From Vibrio zhugei (GTDB lineage Bacteria > Pseudomonadota > Gammaproteobacteria > Enterobacterales > Vibrionaceae): DNA of 64,000 nucleotides. Below the pieces are notes generated by a model. It had not been told where the DNA came from, made no database searches, and was given only the letters and a program-made list of their open reading frames with translations. The position numbers and the translations under genes were made by a program. Positions 1-7,520 of this stretch are shown here, one piece after another. The number at the start of each line of letters is the position of its first letter. The first letter of the stretch is position 1. The stretch spans positions 434,001 to 498,000 of the forward strand of contig NZ_CP033077.1 of the NCBI RefSeq assembly GCF_003716875.1. Reading direction: 5' to 3'.

Positions 1-53
1 AGCGAACATTTTATTTACTCTAAAAAATAAATGTGAACCCTATCATTTTGTAC

Positions 54-90
54 AAAAAAACGCCACATCATAGAAAAAGTGGCGTTTTTA
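54..90 (-). terminator. Rho-independent terminator of the vct operon
   Basis: Inverted repeat AACGCCAC / GTGGCGTT with a 12-base loop. Read on the minus strand it is followed by seven T, about 50 bp past the vctC stop, so it ends the leftward vctPDGC transcript. Confidence 0.85.
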
Positions 91-138
91 TGCGATCATG
101 ATTTCATTAATGGAATGTAATTATTCATAAATAGGAAG

Positions 139-897
139 TTAAGAATAGTATAAGCACACCCGATTTCCATCATGCTCAATGATGTTAAAAGGCGTTTCAT
201 AGATTTCGCTGAGGATTGACTCGTCAATCACCTCGCTCACGCACCCATTGGCGACCACTTCGCCCTGCTTGAGGGCGATAATGTAATCCGAATAACATGA
301 CGCAAAATTAATGTCATGAATGACAATCACCACGGCCTTATTCAGTTCTTGCGCCAAGCGGCGAATGGTCGACATGATTTTTATCGAATGTTTAATATCA
401 AGGTTGTTCAATGGCTCATCTAAGAAAACGTAATCCGTATCTTGCGCCATGACCATCGCAATGAACGCCATTTGACGTTGCCCACCACTCAGTTCATCTA
501 AGTACTGATGCTGAATCTCACTCAGATCCAAATAGTGAATCGAACGGTCAATCACACGGCGATCATCGGAGTTCAGTGCCCCTTGAGAATGAGGGAATCG
601 CCCAAATTCCACCAGCTCGCGAATGGTAAAACGCATCGTGATTGAGTTCGATTGACGCAACACCGCTAAGCGTTTTGCCAACGCTTTGGTATCCCAGTCC
701 ACCAGCTCTTTACTGTCGATCCACACCTGCCCGCCATCACGACTCATCAAACGACTGGCCATCGATAACAGGGTACTCTTCCCTGCCCCATTCGGCCCAA
801 TAATTGACGTCACTTTACCCAATTTGAATTCGGCACTGGCCCTCTTGACGACAGTATGAGATCCAAAGTGCTTAGTCAGGTTATCAAGAACAATCAT
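139..897 (-). CDS. vctC: Iron-siderophore ABC transporter ATPase, VctC/CeuD type
   Basis: Cytoplasmic ATPase that powers import of a ferric siderophore through the two permeases encoded just upstream. Its 252 residues show the Walker A motif GPNGAGKST (about residues 34-42), the ABC signature LSGGQ (about 137), a Walker B ending in VFLDEP (about 160) and the switch histidine in VIHD. Sequence and length match the FepC/CeuD/YclP/VctC group. It is the last gene of a four-gene leftward operon in the order binding protein, permease, permease, ATPase, which is the vctPDGC order. It starts 2 bp after vctG and is followed by a strong terminator. The family is certain; the Vct name rests on operon order and overall resemblance. 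Confidence 0.9.
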   Translation of the reverse strand: MIVLDNLTKHFGSHTVVKRASAEFKLGKVTSIIGPNGAGKSTLLSMASRLMSRDGGQVWIDSKELVDWDTKALAKRLAVLRQSNSITMRFTIRELVEFGRFPHSQGALNSDDRRVIDRSIHYLDLSEIQHQYLDELSGGQRQMAFIAMVMAQDTDYVFLDEPLNNLDIKHSIKIMSTIRRLAQELNKAVVIVIHDINFASCYSDYIIALKQGEVVANGCVSEVIDESILSEIYETPFNIIEHDGNRVCLYYS

Positions 898-899
898 AG

Positions 900-1850
900 T
901 TACACCACTTTGTTACGCAGCAGCAAAGAAAGAAAATAGATGCCACCGATAAAATTAATAATCACACTCAGTGTGGTATTGAACGCAAACACCTTCTCCA
1001 CAACCCATTGACCGCTTAGCAATGTGCATACCGCCATCGCCGAACTGGCGAACAGTAAAATGCGGTGTTGAAAGGTACGGAACCACTCACGTGTTAAGTT
1101 GCTAATGAGGAGTCCAAAAAAGAGCACTGGCCCCACGATGGCTGTGGATATGGCGATCATAATCGCGCTCAATAACAAAACATTACGTGTAATACGGAAG
1201 ACATCGACCCCTAAGCTTGTGGCATTATCTTGATCCAACCAGAACACATCCAATACACGATGGTAACGAAATAGCCGCCATGTAATGAATAACATCAACG
1301 GTGTAGTGACGTAGACCAATGAGGTCTTAACGTTATTGAAACTGGCAAACATCATCGATTGCAGCGCCGCGAAATCATTTGGACTCATAAGCATGGTAAA
1401 AAAAGACGCGATATTGCCAAGGACGGCACCAATCACAATGCCAACCAGCAGCAACACCATCAAGTTAGGTCTGTCCCTACGAAAATACAGCCAGAACAAT
1501 ACCCCAGAGGCTCCCACCATCACCGTGGTGCTTAACGCAAAGTTGGCATACGCATTGACAGTGAAATAGCTCGTAGTCCCCAATGTGACCACAACTAAGA
1601 CCTGCGCCAGTAAATACAACGCATCGAAGCCCATAATACTTGGCGTGAGAATTCGATTATGAGTGATGGTTTGAAACGCCACAGATGACTGAGCGATAGC
1701 GACCCCAGCGAGGATCATCGCGAGTACTTTCGGTATCCGGCGTGATAAAAAATATTGGTAGTTATCGGCGTTTAATCCAACGCCAATGAATAATCCTGCC
1801 ACGCAGACAGAGAGCATGACTAAGAGATACAGTTTGGTTTTATCCTGCAC
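900..1850 (-). CDS. vctG: Iron-siderophore ABC transporter permease, VctG type
   Basis: Inner-membrane permease of the FecCD/BtuC family, 316 residues and almost entirely hydrophobic with about eight to nine membrane segments. The motif GVLFWLY, the conserved glycine-rich cytoplasmic region near FFGLLISNLTREWF (coupling-helix area) and the closing segment INFIGGIYFLSLLL are family features. It would form the translocation pore with the preceding permease. Its start overlaps the end of vctD by 11 bp, implying translational coupling. I infer a ferric-catechol substrate from the operon's binding protein. Confidence 0.88.
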   Translation of the reverse strand: MQDKTKLYLLVMLSVCVAGLFIGVGLNADNYQYFLSRRIPKVLAMILAGVAIAQSSVAFQTITHNRILTPSIMGFDALYLLAQVLVVVTLGTTSYFTVNAYANFALSTTVMVGASGVLFWLYFRRDRPNLMVLLLVGIVIGAVLGNIASFFTMLMSPNDFAALQSMMFASFNNVKTSLVYVTTPLMLFITWRLFRYHRVLDVFWLDQDNATSLGVDVFRITRNVLLLSAIMIAISTAIVGPVLFFGLLISNLTREWFRTFQHRILLFASSAMAVCTLLSGQWVVEKVFAFNTTLSVIINFIGGIYFLSLLLRNKVV

Positions 1851-2778
1851 GACGTTGCCCTCGTAGAATCATAACCACAAACACGACACCACCTAAGATA
1901 CTGATGATCATTGAAACTGGCATTTCGTACGGAAAAATAATCAGCCGACCAACGACATCGCACAATAGCACCATCAACGCGCCCCACAAGGCCGTGATTG
2001 GAATATTGTGGCGCATATTATCGCCATAAAAGGCGCTGACTAAATTTGGAACGATCAATCCCAGAAATGGCAATTGACCCACAATCATGACAACGGTGGC
2101 CGACATAATCGACACCAAACACACCCCCACGATGACAACCTGCTGGTAGTTCAACCCCAGATTTAAGGCAAACTCTTTGCCCATCCCTACCGCGGAGATA
2201 CGCTTGGCAAATGCATACCCAATCAGTGAGATCGGTACAGCGATATACAATAGTTCATAATCGCCCTCCAAGAGATTGGCAAAATTGGCGACGGTCCAGC
2301 CCATTAAGTTCTGTACCGCATCAAATTGATACGCAATAAAACTGGCGGCAGAAGACACGACATTGCCAAAAATAAGGCCGACCAATGGGACAAAAATGGC
2401 ATTTTTAAATTGAATTCGATGAATAAACTGTACGAAAACAAGCGTGCCCGCAATGGCAAACGCAAAAATCATTACAACATTATCGCCATTACCAAAAACA
2501 ACCAGGCTCACAACATACCCTAGCATCGCACACTCAATGGTGCCCGATGTGGACGGAGCGGCGAAGCGATTTTGACTCACTTGTTGCATGATAAGCCCGG
2601 CAATACTTAAGCCAGCCCCCGAGAGCAGAATGGCCAACAACCTTGGAATACGGCTGGTTGAAAGCAATTGCCACGCGAGAGGATCTCCTTGTAGTAAGCG
2701 ACCAACGGACAAGTTACCGACACCAACAAAGACAGAGCTTAAGCTCAGAATAACCAGAAAAAACACTAATTTTTTCAC
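1840..2778 (-). CDS. vctD: Iron-siderophore ABC transporter permease, VctD type
   Basis: First permease of the importer, FecCD family, 312 residues with GTG start. I chose GTG at 2778 because a GAGG ribosome-binding site lies 5 bases before it and the next residues (KKLVFFLVIL) open the first membrane helix; the frame extends further upstream but without a site and through a terminator hairpin. Family signatures include the SRIPRLLAILLSGAGLSIAG stretch and PFLGLIVPNL in the coupling region. It is separated from vctP by a hairpin that may lower its expression relative to the binding protein. Confidence 0.88.
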   Translation of the reverse strand: MKKLVFFLVILSLSSVFVGVGNLSVGRLLQGDPLAWQLLSTSRIPRLLAILLSGAGLSIAGLIMQQVSQNRFAAPSTSGTIECAMLGYVVSLVVFGNGDNVVMIFAFAIAGTLVFVQFIHRIQFKNAIFVPLVGLIFGNVVSSAASFIAYQFDAVQNLMGWTVANFANLLEGDYELLYIAVPISLIGYAFAKRISAVGMGKEFALNLGLNYQQVVIVGVCLVSIMSATVVMIVGQLPFLGLIVPNLVSAFYGDNMRHNIPITALWGALMVLLCDVVGRLIIFPYEMPVSMIISILGGVVFVVMILRGQRRAG

Positions 2779-2791
2779 ATAAACCTCAACG

Positions 2792-2825
2792 AAAAAAGCC
2801 GCCAGCACAGTCATGCTGACGGCTT
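2792..2825 (-). terminator. Intra-operon attenuator between vctP and vctD
   Basis: Imperfect inverted repeat with arms AAGCCGTCAGCA and TGCTGGCGGCTT followed by a T run on the minus strand. It sits between the vctP stop and the vctD ribosome-binding site, so it is likely a partial terminator that lets the binding protein be made in excess. Confidence 0.75.
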
Positions 2826-2837
2826 GAAACTGTCTTA

Positions 2838-3743
2838 TTATTGTGTCGCTTGTTGAACGTCTTGAATCATTTGTTCTGTCGCATGAACCCCTGAGATACC
2901 TAGATACCACGCATTTAAATCGAGATAATACATATGACCGTCTTGATAGGCTTTGGTGGCTTGCACCAATTTATTCTCAAAATTTTCATGAGTGTGGCTG
3001 TCTTTGGGATTGACTAACTTGTCGCGATCAATGATGAACAAGTTATCTGGGTTGTGCTGTCGAATATATTCGTAAGAAATGAGGTCACCATGCTGCCCTT
3101 TGTTGTCAACCTGAGCCGCGGTTTTAAAGCCAAACTCATGAAACACCGATGAGAAACGGGAAGACGTGCCAAACGTGCTTATGTTCCCTCCAGAAGCCAT
3201 CACTACTAACGCATTACTACTATGCTGCTGGTTATAGTCATGCACGGCTTGAAACTGTTTGTCTAATTTGGCGATAGCCGCGTCGACTTTCGGTTCAATA
3301 TCAAAAATTTTACCAAGCTTATGCCACTCTTCTTGAGTATGCTGCCAATAGTCTGTGTTGTAGCGAGAGCCGAATACAAAGGTGGGTGCAATCTTAGTCA
3401 ATTCATCATAGGCCTTTTCTGCTCGCGGGCCGATGATGATCACATCCGGTTTGGCATTGTAGATGGCCTCAAAATCCGGTTCAAACAATGACCCAGCATC
3501 TCGGTATTGGTCACCCGCATATTGAGATAAATACGCGGGCATAAATTGCGTTTTCGATACTGCAACCGGCTCAATACCAAAACTGGTGACCGCATCTAAC
3601 GCGCCAAAACCAATCACAACCACTCGTTTGGGCACCTGTGCTACCGTTGTTTTTCCCAATTTGTGTTGCACTGTCACCGGACTTGCCTGTGCAGCGCATG
3701 CTACCACTAAACCTAACAGTGCACAGCCAGTTGAAACCTTCAT
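2838..3743 (-). CDS. vctP: Periplasmic ferric-siderophore binding protein, VctP/CeuE type
   Basis: Periplasmic receptor of the vct importer, 301 residues. It has a signal peptide (MKVSTGCALLGLVVACAAQA, no lipobox) and then the type III (helical backbone) binding-protein fold: KRVVVIGFGALDAV, KPDVIIIGPRAEKAYDEL, and FGTSSRFSSVFHEFGF are typical of the CeuE/YclQ/FatB/VctP group that binds ferric catecholates. It is the promoter-proximal gene of vctPDGC. A Fur-like box lies just upstream, so iron repression is expected. The exact ligand (vibriobactin, enterobactin or breakdown products) cannot be read from sequence. Confidence 0.88.
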   Translation of the reverse strand: MKVSTGCALLGLVVACAAQASPVTVQHKLGKTTVAQVPKRVVVIGFGALDAVTSFGIEPVAVSKTQFMPAYLSQYAGDQYRDAGSLFEPDFEAIYNAKPDVIIIGPRAEKAYDELTKIAPTFVFGSRYNTDYWQHTQEEWHKLGKIFDIEPKVDAAIAKLDKQFQAVHDYNQQHSSNALVVMASGGNISTFGTSSRFSSVFHEFGFKTAAQVDNKGQHGDLISYEYIRQHNPDNLFIIDRDKLVNPKDSHTHENFENKLVQATKAYQDGHMYYLDLNAWYLGISGVHATEQMIQDVQQATQ

Positions 3744-3773
3744 AGTTTTCCCTTTTTAAATACGAAAGATATT

Positions 3774-3792
3774 GATATTTATTATCATTTGA
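3774..3792 (-). promoter_or_regulatory. Candidate Fur box of vctPDGC
   Basis: On the minus strand the 19 bases match the palindromic Fur consensus GATAATGATAATCATTATC at 14 positions (core AATGATAAT..A.TATC). It lies 30-50 bp upstream of vctP, where promoter overlap is expected. Confidence 0.7.
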
Positions 3793-3913
3793 ATTCAAGC
3801 AATATACTCAAGCTCTGCGTTGGTCGCAAGCATGTAGCGACTAAAAAGGCGTTAAATCGTTATAAAAGTGAGAGTATTAACAAAAAGACAGGGGCATGCA
3901 GAGCAATCCACAC

Positions 3914-4696
3914 TTAACACATGGTGGGCGTACAACTGAGTGGGGTTAGTGTCTGTTCACCACATTTAAGATGATGAATTGACTGTTTAGGTAAAAGCAC
4001 CCATGAATTATCACTGTTCAGTGGTTCAGAGGCGACAATCATCCCCTGCTCTTGATAGGAGAGAAACACGGTAGGAGGCTTATCATCACTGCTATAGCGA
4101 ACCACCCACAAACTGTCACCGTCCGACAAACACATCGAGGCTTTAAAAGGTTCTTCGACTCCCTTTGTGTGACGTAAGTGTTCGATATGATGAATGGTCT
4201 CTTGAATGGCCATTAACGGCGTATCTTCTAACCCATAGGACAGCATCAATAAAAAAATGAGCTCACTGTCTGTCGTCCCTTTGCGCTGCACATAGAGATA
4301 TTCAGGGAGTAAACGATCCAATCCCCAACGTAGCCGCTCATATTCACCGATTTGCCCATTATGTAAAAACATCCATCGCTGGTGAATGAAGGGATGACAA
4401 TTGGAGCGCGATACTTGCGTTCCGGTTGACGCACGCACGTGCGCCATAAATCGGTGAGAGGTAATATGATGAGTGAGTGATCGAAGATTTTCATCACTCC
4501 ATGCGGGTGACACCTCATGAAATTGTCCAGGAGTGTCACGCTCAGGGGTGTACCATCCAAGGCCAAAGCCATCACCATTGACCCGACTGGGCGATTTTCG
4601 CGCTTCCAAGCTTTGATGAACCAACGAGTATTCTGGTTCGTAAATGAGTTGATCAAGATACATGGCCTTACCTTGATAAGCTAACCACCGACACAT
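3914..4696 (-). CDS. Class II glutamine amidotransferase, YafJ type
   Basis: Ntn-type glutamine amidotransferase of 260 residues. The protein begins MCRWLAYQG, so after methionine removal Cys2 becomes the catalytic N-terminal nucleophile. Further GATase-2 landmarks are VNGDGFGLGWY, the FMAHVRAST segment (oxyanion and Gln-binding arginine), CHPFIHQRWMFLHNGQI and GTTDSELIFLL. There is no second catalytic domain, which is the YafJ/EgtC-like stand-alone form whose physiological acceptor is unknown. The start is fixed by the nucleophile. It is transcribed in the same direction as the vct genes but is separated from them by about 170 bp that include the Fur box. Confidence 0.85.
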   Translation of the reverse strand: MCRWLAYQGKAMYLDQLIYEPEYSLVHQSLEARKSPSRVNGDGFGLGWYTPERDTPGQFHEVSPAWSDENLRSLTHHITSHRFMAHVRASTGTQVSRSNCHPFIHQRWMFLHNGQIGEYERLRWGLDRLLPEYLYVQRKGTTDSELIFLLMLSYGLEDTPLMAIQETIHHIEHLRHTKGVEEPFKASMCLSDGDSLWVVRYSSDDKPPTVFLSYQEQGMIVASEPLNSDNSWVLLPKQSIHHLKCGEQTLTPLSCTPTMC

Positions 4697-4806
4697 CGCT
4701 GCACCTCACTATCCGCCCCAGACTGACTCCATGCCAAAAGCCTGATCCCACGCGTTTGACACGATAAGCTATCAGTATTGCAGAGGTTTGTGGGTTTTGT
4801 CGACAA

Positions 4807-5103
4807 TCAGTGCCCAAATCCCCCCAATACTGTGCTGATGGGCACAGGTAACCACATGCTCAGGACACACAAACTCAATACGACACTAGGAAATACGCGT
4901 TGGTCACAGGTAAAAATCCGCAGACGAGTGAGAAAAGGAGCCATCACAAATAGTCCTAATAATACCGCGATTGCATGAGTTGGCTGCGGCGCAAATACTG
5001 CCACGACCATAACCGCTGTAGTGATACCCCATCTCATAGGAAGACGTAATCGCTTGCCAAGTGCCACGATAAACACCGCCGTAATTACTAATATTGCCAT
5101 CAT
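4807..5103 (-). CDS. Small membrane protein, unknown, candidate Fur regulon
   Basis: 98-residue hydrophobic protein with about three or four membrane segments (residues 1-17, 24-40, 42-57, 72-90), not recognised. A good ribosome-binding site (AGGTGAAAGT before ATG) supports the start. A Fur-like box about 20 bp upstream suggests iron control. It lies in the same direction as the amidotransferase and vct genes, with about 110 bp to the next gene. No function is assigned. Confidence 0.6.
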   Translation of the reverse strand: MMAILVITAVFIVALGKRLRLPMRWGITTAVMVVAVFAPQPTHAIAVLLGLFVMAPFLTRLRIFTCDQRVFPSVVLSLCVLSMWLPVPISTVLGGFGH

Positions 5104-5123
5104 ACTTTCACCTAAACTTTAAT

Positions 5124-5142
5124 AGAAATCATTCTCATTTGC
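5124..5142 (-). promoter_or_regulatory. Candidate Fur box before the small membrane gene
   Basis: Minus-strand core AAATGAGAATGATT is a common natural Fur-site form, matching 12 of 19 consensus positions. It sits about 20-40 bp upstream of the gene starting at 5103. Confidence 0.5.
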
Positions 5143-5276
5143 GTTTAATAATAAGAAGATTTACCCCACAATGCAAGTGGATTTAAGTAGGTCTTTTGCT
5201 TATAGGTGAGATCACGTTAAAATGTGCCGTATTTTGCAATGACTGCCAGATGACAGTCTTGCTTTAACCAATCTCT

Positions 5277-5603
5277 ATGGTGGCCTGTATTGTGACTATC
5301 CAAACGCCGTGCCGAGCGGCATGCAAAAATGACGGCGGTTTATGCTCTGGCTGCTACCGAACCATGCCTGAAATCTTGGCTTGGCAGCACTATTCCTCAG
5401 CAGAGCGACAAGCCATAATGAATGAGCTTAACGGCATAAAGCACACGCATAGCTGCCCAGCTTGTCAGCAACTCACGTTCTGTGGGCGTGCGGCTGGTCA
5501 AGACAGCTGTTGGTGCCTGTCCGTAGAAGAACGCGAGCCATTAACTCTGACGAGTCAGGCTTGCCTCTGTCGAGCCTGCTTGAGCCAACAGCCAGAGCGT
5601 TAA
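5277..5603 (+). CDS. DUF1289 plus cysteine-rich CWC-type small protein
   Basis: 108-residue protein in two cysteine-rich halves. The first (residues 8-48) follows the DUF1289 pattern, TPCRAACKN..GLCSGCYRTMPEILAWQHYS, found in short putative iron-sulfur or zinc proteins. The second (residues 60-104) has spaced cysteines, CPACQQLTFCG..CWC and CLCRACL, resembling the CWC-type domain. Function is unknown; metal binding is inferred from the cysteines. It converges with the MFS gene, with only 7 bp between the two stop codons. An earlier in-frame start is possible. Confidence 0.7.
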   Translation: MVACIVTIQTPCRAACKNDGGLCSGCYRTMPEILAWQHYSSAERQAIMNELNGIKHTHSCPACQQLTFCGRAAGQDSCWCLSVEEREPLTLTSQACLCRACLSQQPER

Positions 5604-5610
5604 TGGCGAT

Positions 5611-6858
5611 TTATTCGCTCACCCTCTCATCGACCCGCTGAGACCTCGCCCTCGATTGGTGAGACATCACATAAAAGCCAAACATTGCAATCAGTGCAAC
5701 CGCGATGATGCTCAGCCAAGTTGTGTGGTAACCAAAGCGGTCAATCAGAAAGCCGATAACCATAAAACTGGGCATCACCAACACACTGCGCAACGTTACC
5801 AATACACCTTGAATACGCCCTCGATGACTCGCTGGCGAATGGTTGGCTAAATAAATGCCCTCTTTGGTCAACAGTAAAACTTCACCAGCCGAAAGGAATA
5901 ACCATGCGATGAAATGAGCCGGAATGGTTGGCCATAGTACGATCACCCCATAGCCAAGCATAAATAATCCCCCAGCATAAGCGAGACTGATGGTTTCTAT
6001 TTGATGGCGCGTGAGTCTCATCAGTAAAGGGGTAAGTATGACAACAGCAATACAGGCAAATGTCATTAGCTGACCAAAAATCAACGGTCCTTGCTCATCA
6101 TACAGAGCACTTAAATATAAAGGGCTCATCATCGTCATTTGATTTAAGGCATACCACAACAAGCCGCAGAGAAACGTAAAAACCAGCAAACGCGGGCGAG
6201 CTTTGAGTACCCGCCACACACTGCCTTCTACCGGTCGTTCAAGCTCATTGATATGACATTCACTCGTCTCGCTGGGCACATTAATAAACAGCGCCACAAT
6301 GACGATGCCACATAACACCGCACCGCCATTGCCAAAGAATATCCATTGCGTGTGATGCCAAAACAAATACCCCGCGATAATGGGGCCAACCGCTGAGCCA
6401 AAATTATATGCGAGGTAACTCAATGACATAATGGCATCACGGTTATGAGGCTGTGAGAAATCGGCCACCAGCGCATTACTCGCTGGCACGGCAATGCCAA
6501 TAAAGAAATACGCGATGACTAATCCGACCGGCACAAGTATGGGCGCTTGTGCCACCCAGCCGCAGGCAATAATCACCCCGGCTCCTAGGAGCTCACCGGT
6601 CACCATGACCGATTTATGCCCCCAGACATCGGACAATTTACCACCGATCAATCCCCCTAAAAAATAGGTCGCGGTGATCCCCATTGCCCATGTTCCGGCT
6701 GCTGTGGCGGAATACCCCAGCTTATCGGTCAACAACAACACTAAAAAAGGAATAATAAAATTGCCCAGACCTAAAATAATACGGGCCAGAGCTAAGAAGT
6801 AGATATTGCGAGGAAGCCCTCGGTAAATCGAGAGTGAAACAACCAGCTTCTGAATCAT
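5611..6858 (-). CDS. Major facilitator superfamily transporter, probable exporter
   Basis: 415-residue inner-membrane protein with about 12 hydrophobic segments. MFS landmarks are the loop 2-3 motif GGKLSDVWGHKSVM (about 73-86, the G-x-L-[SA]-D-x-x-G-[HR] signature) and a related loop 8-9 region. The ordering SYLAYNFGSAVGPIIAGYLF (helix 5 motif C-like G-x-x-x-G-P) favours a drug/proton antiporter, but the substrate cannot be read. The gene is preceded by a 366-bp structured leader and a 29-codon ORF with a strong ribosome-binding site, which suggests attenuation control. Confidence 0.85.
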   Translation of the reverse strand: MIQKLVVSLSIYRGLPRNIYFLALARIILGLGNFIIPFLVLLLTDKLGYSATAAGTWAMGITATYFLGGLIGGKLSDVWGHKSVMVTGELLGAGVIIACGWVAQAPILVPVGLVIAYFFIGIAVPASNALVADFSQPHNRDAIMSLSYLAYNFGSAVGPIIAGYLFWHHTQWIFFGNGGAVLCGIVIVALFINVPSETSECHINELERPVEGSVWRVLKARPRLLVFTFLCGLLWYALNQMTMMSPLYLSALYDEQGPLIFGQLMTFACIAVVILTPLLMRLTRHQIETISLAYAGGLFMLGYGVIVLWPTIPAHFIAWLFLSAGEVLLLTKEGIYLANHSPASHRGRIQGVLVTLRSVLVMPSFMVIGFLIDRFGYHTTWLSIIAVALIAMFGFYVMSHQSRARSQRVDERVSE

Positions 6859-7224
6859 AAGTATCCTGATTAAACGAGTACATCAGAGTGCTCTAATAAA
6901 GCATCGTCGCCTTGCTCGAAAGCAAGAAAGAGGACGTGTCACTGATGCTCTATCGGTGCTTTACCGATAGTAGGAAACGATAATCGTGATCCGGTAACGG
7001 TCATACGTTGGGCGTAAGAATATGGGTTAAGCACCAACATCATTGGGAATGACAGAAGTCAAACCGACCGTCTCTAAATGGGGAGGAAATAGGAAGGCGT
7101 ACGCGTACAACGATATGGGCATGTCATCGTAGGCGCAGCTATTGAACAAGACACTCACTCACCTAAGAGCGCAATGCATATCAATAACAATGAACACTGG
7201 CAGTAACGCATTGAGAAAATAACG
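6859..7224 (-). promoter_or_regulatory. Structured 5-prime leader of the MFS gene
   Basis: No credible gene. Read on the minus strand it holds several potential hairpins: CTATCGGT-AAAGC-ACCGATAG (6950-6970), TTGCT-TTCG-AGCAA (UUCG-type tetraloop) nested in a longer AGCATC...GATGCT pairing (6899-6949), and other short palindromes. With the leader ORF upstream it looks like a regulatory mRNA leader; this is an inference from layout. Confidence 0.45.
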
Positions 7225-7314
7225 TTATTTACCCAGCAACAGAGTACATTCAGATTTCAACCAATAAAGAGGAATCAACGACAGTAAATGATGAAATAGG
7301 CGGGCTTTTGACAT
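7225..7314 (-). CDS. Putative leader peptide upstream of the MFS gene
   Basis: 29-codon ORF that starts 14 bases after the start of the near-ideal ribosome-binding site AAGGAGATTTTCCC, and ends in TAA. The peptide begins MSKARLFHHLLSLIPLYWL and ends LLLGK. It is basic and hydrophobic and contains one Trp and one Pro. A plausible promoter (TATGCTATCG region, extended -10 type) lies about 45 bp upstream. The next gene on this strand is the MFS transporter 366 bp downstream, after a hairpin-rich leader. This layout is typical of translational or transcriptional attenuators of resistance and transport genes. I do not recognise the peptide. Confidence 0.55.
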   Translation of the reverse strand: MSKARLFHHLLSLIPLYWLKSECTLLLGK

Positions 7315-7520
7315 GGGAAAATCTCCTTATACACTACGATCTCAATGAGCGAAAGACGATAGCATACCTTAACGAGATTGTGAATTGGGCTCACGAGAAT
7401 TAACGACACGCACATCACGTTCCGCTCGTTAAGCAGATCGCATGGGCAGTAAACAATCGGCCGTTCTCATAAGCAACGACCCGCCTTACTAGAGGCAAAG
7501 CGGGTGTTTATAACAGTAAG

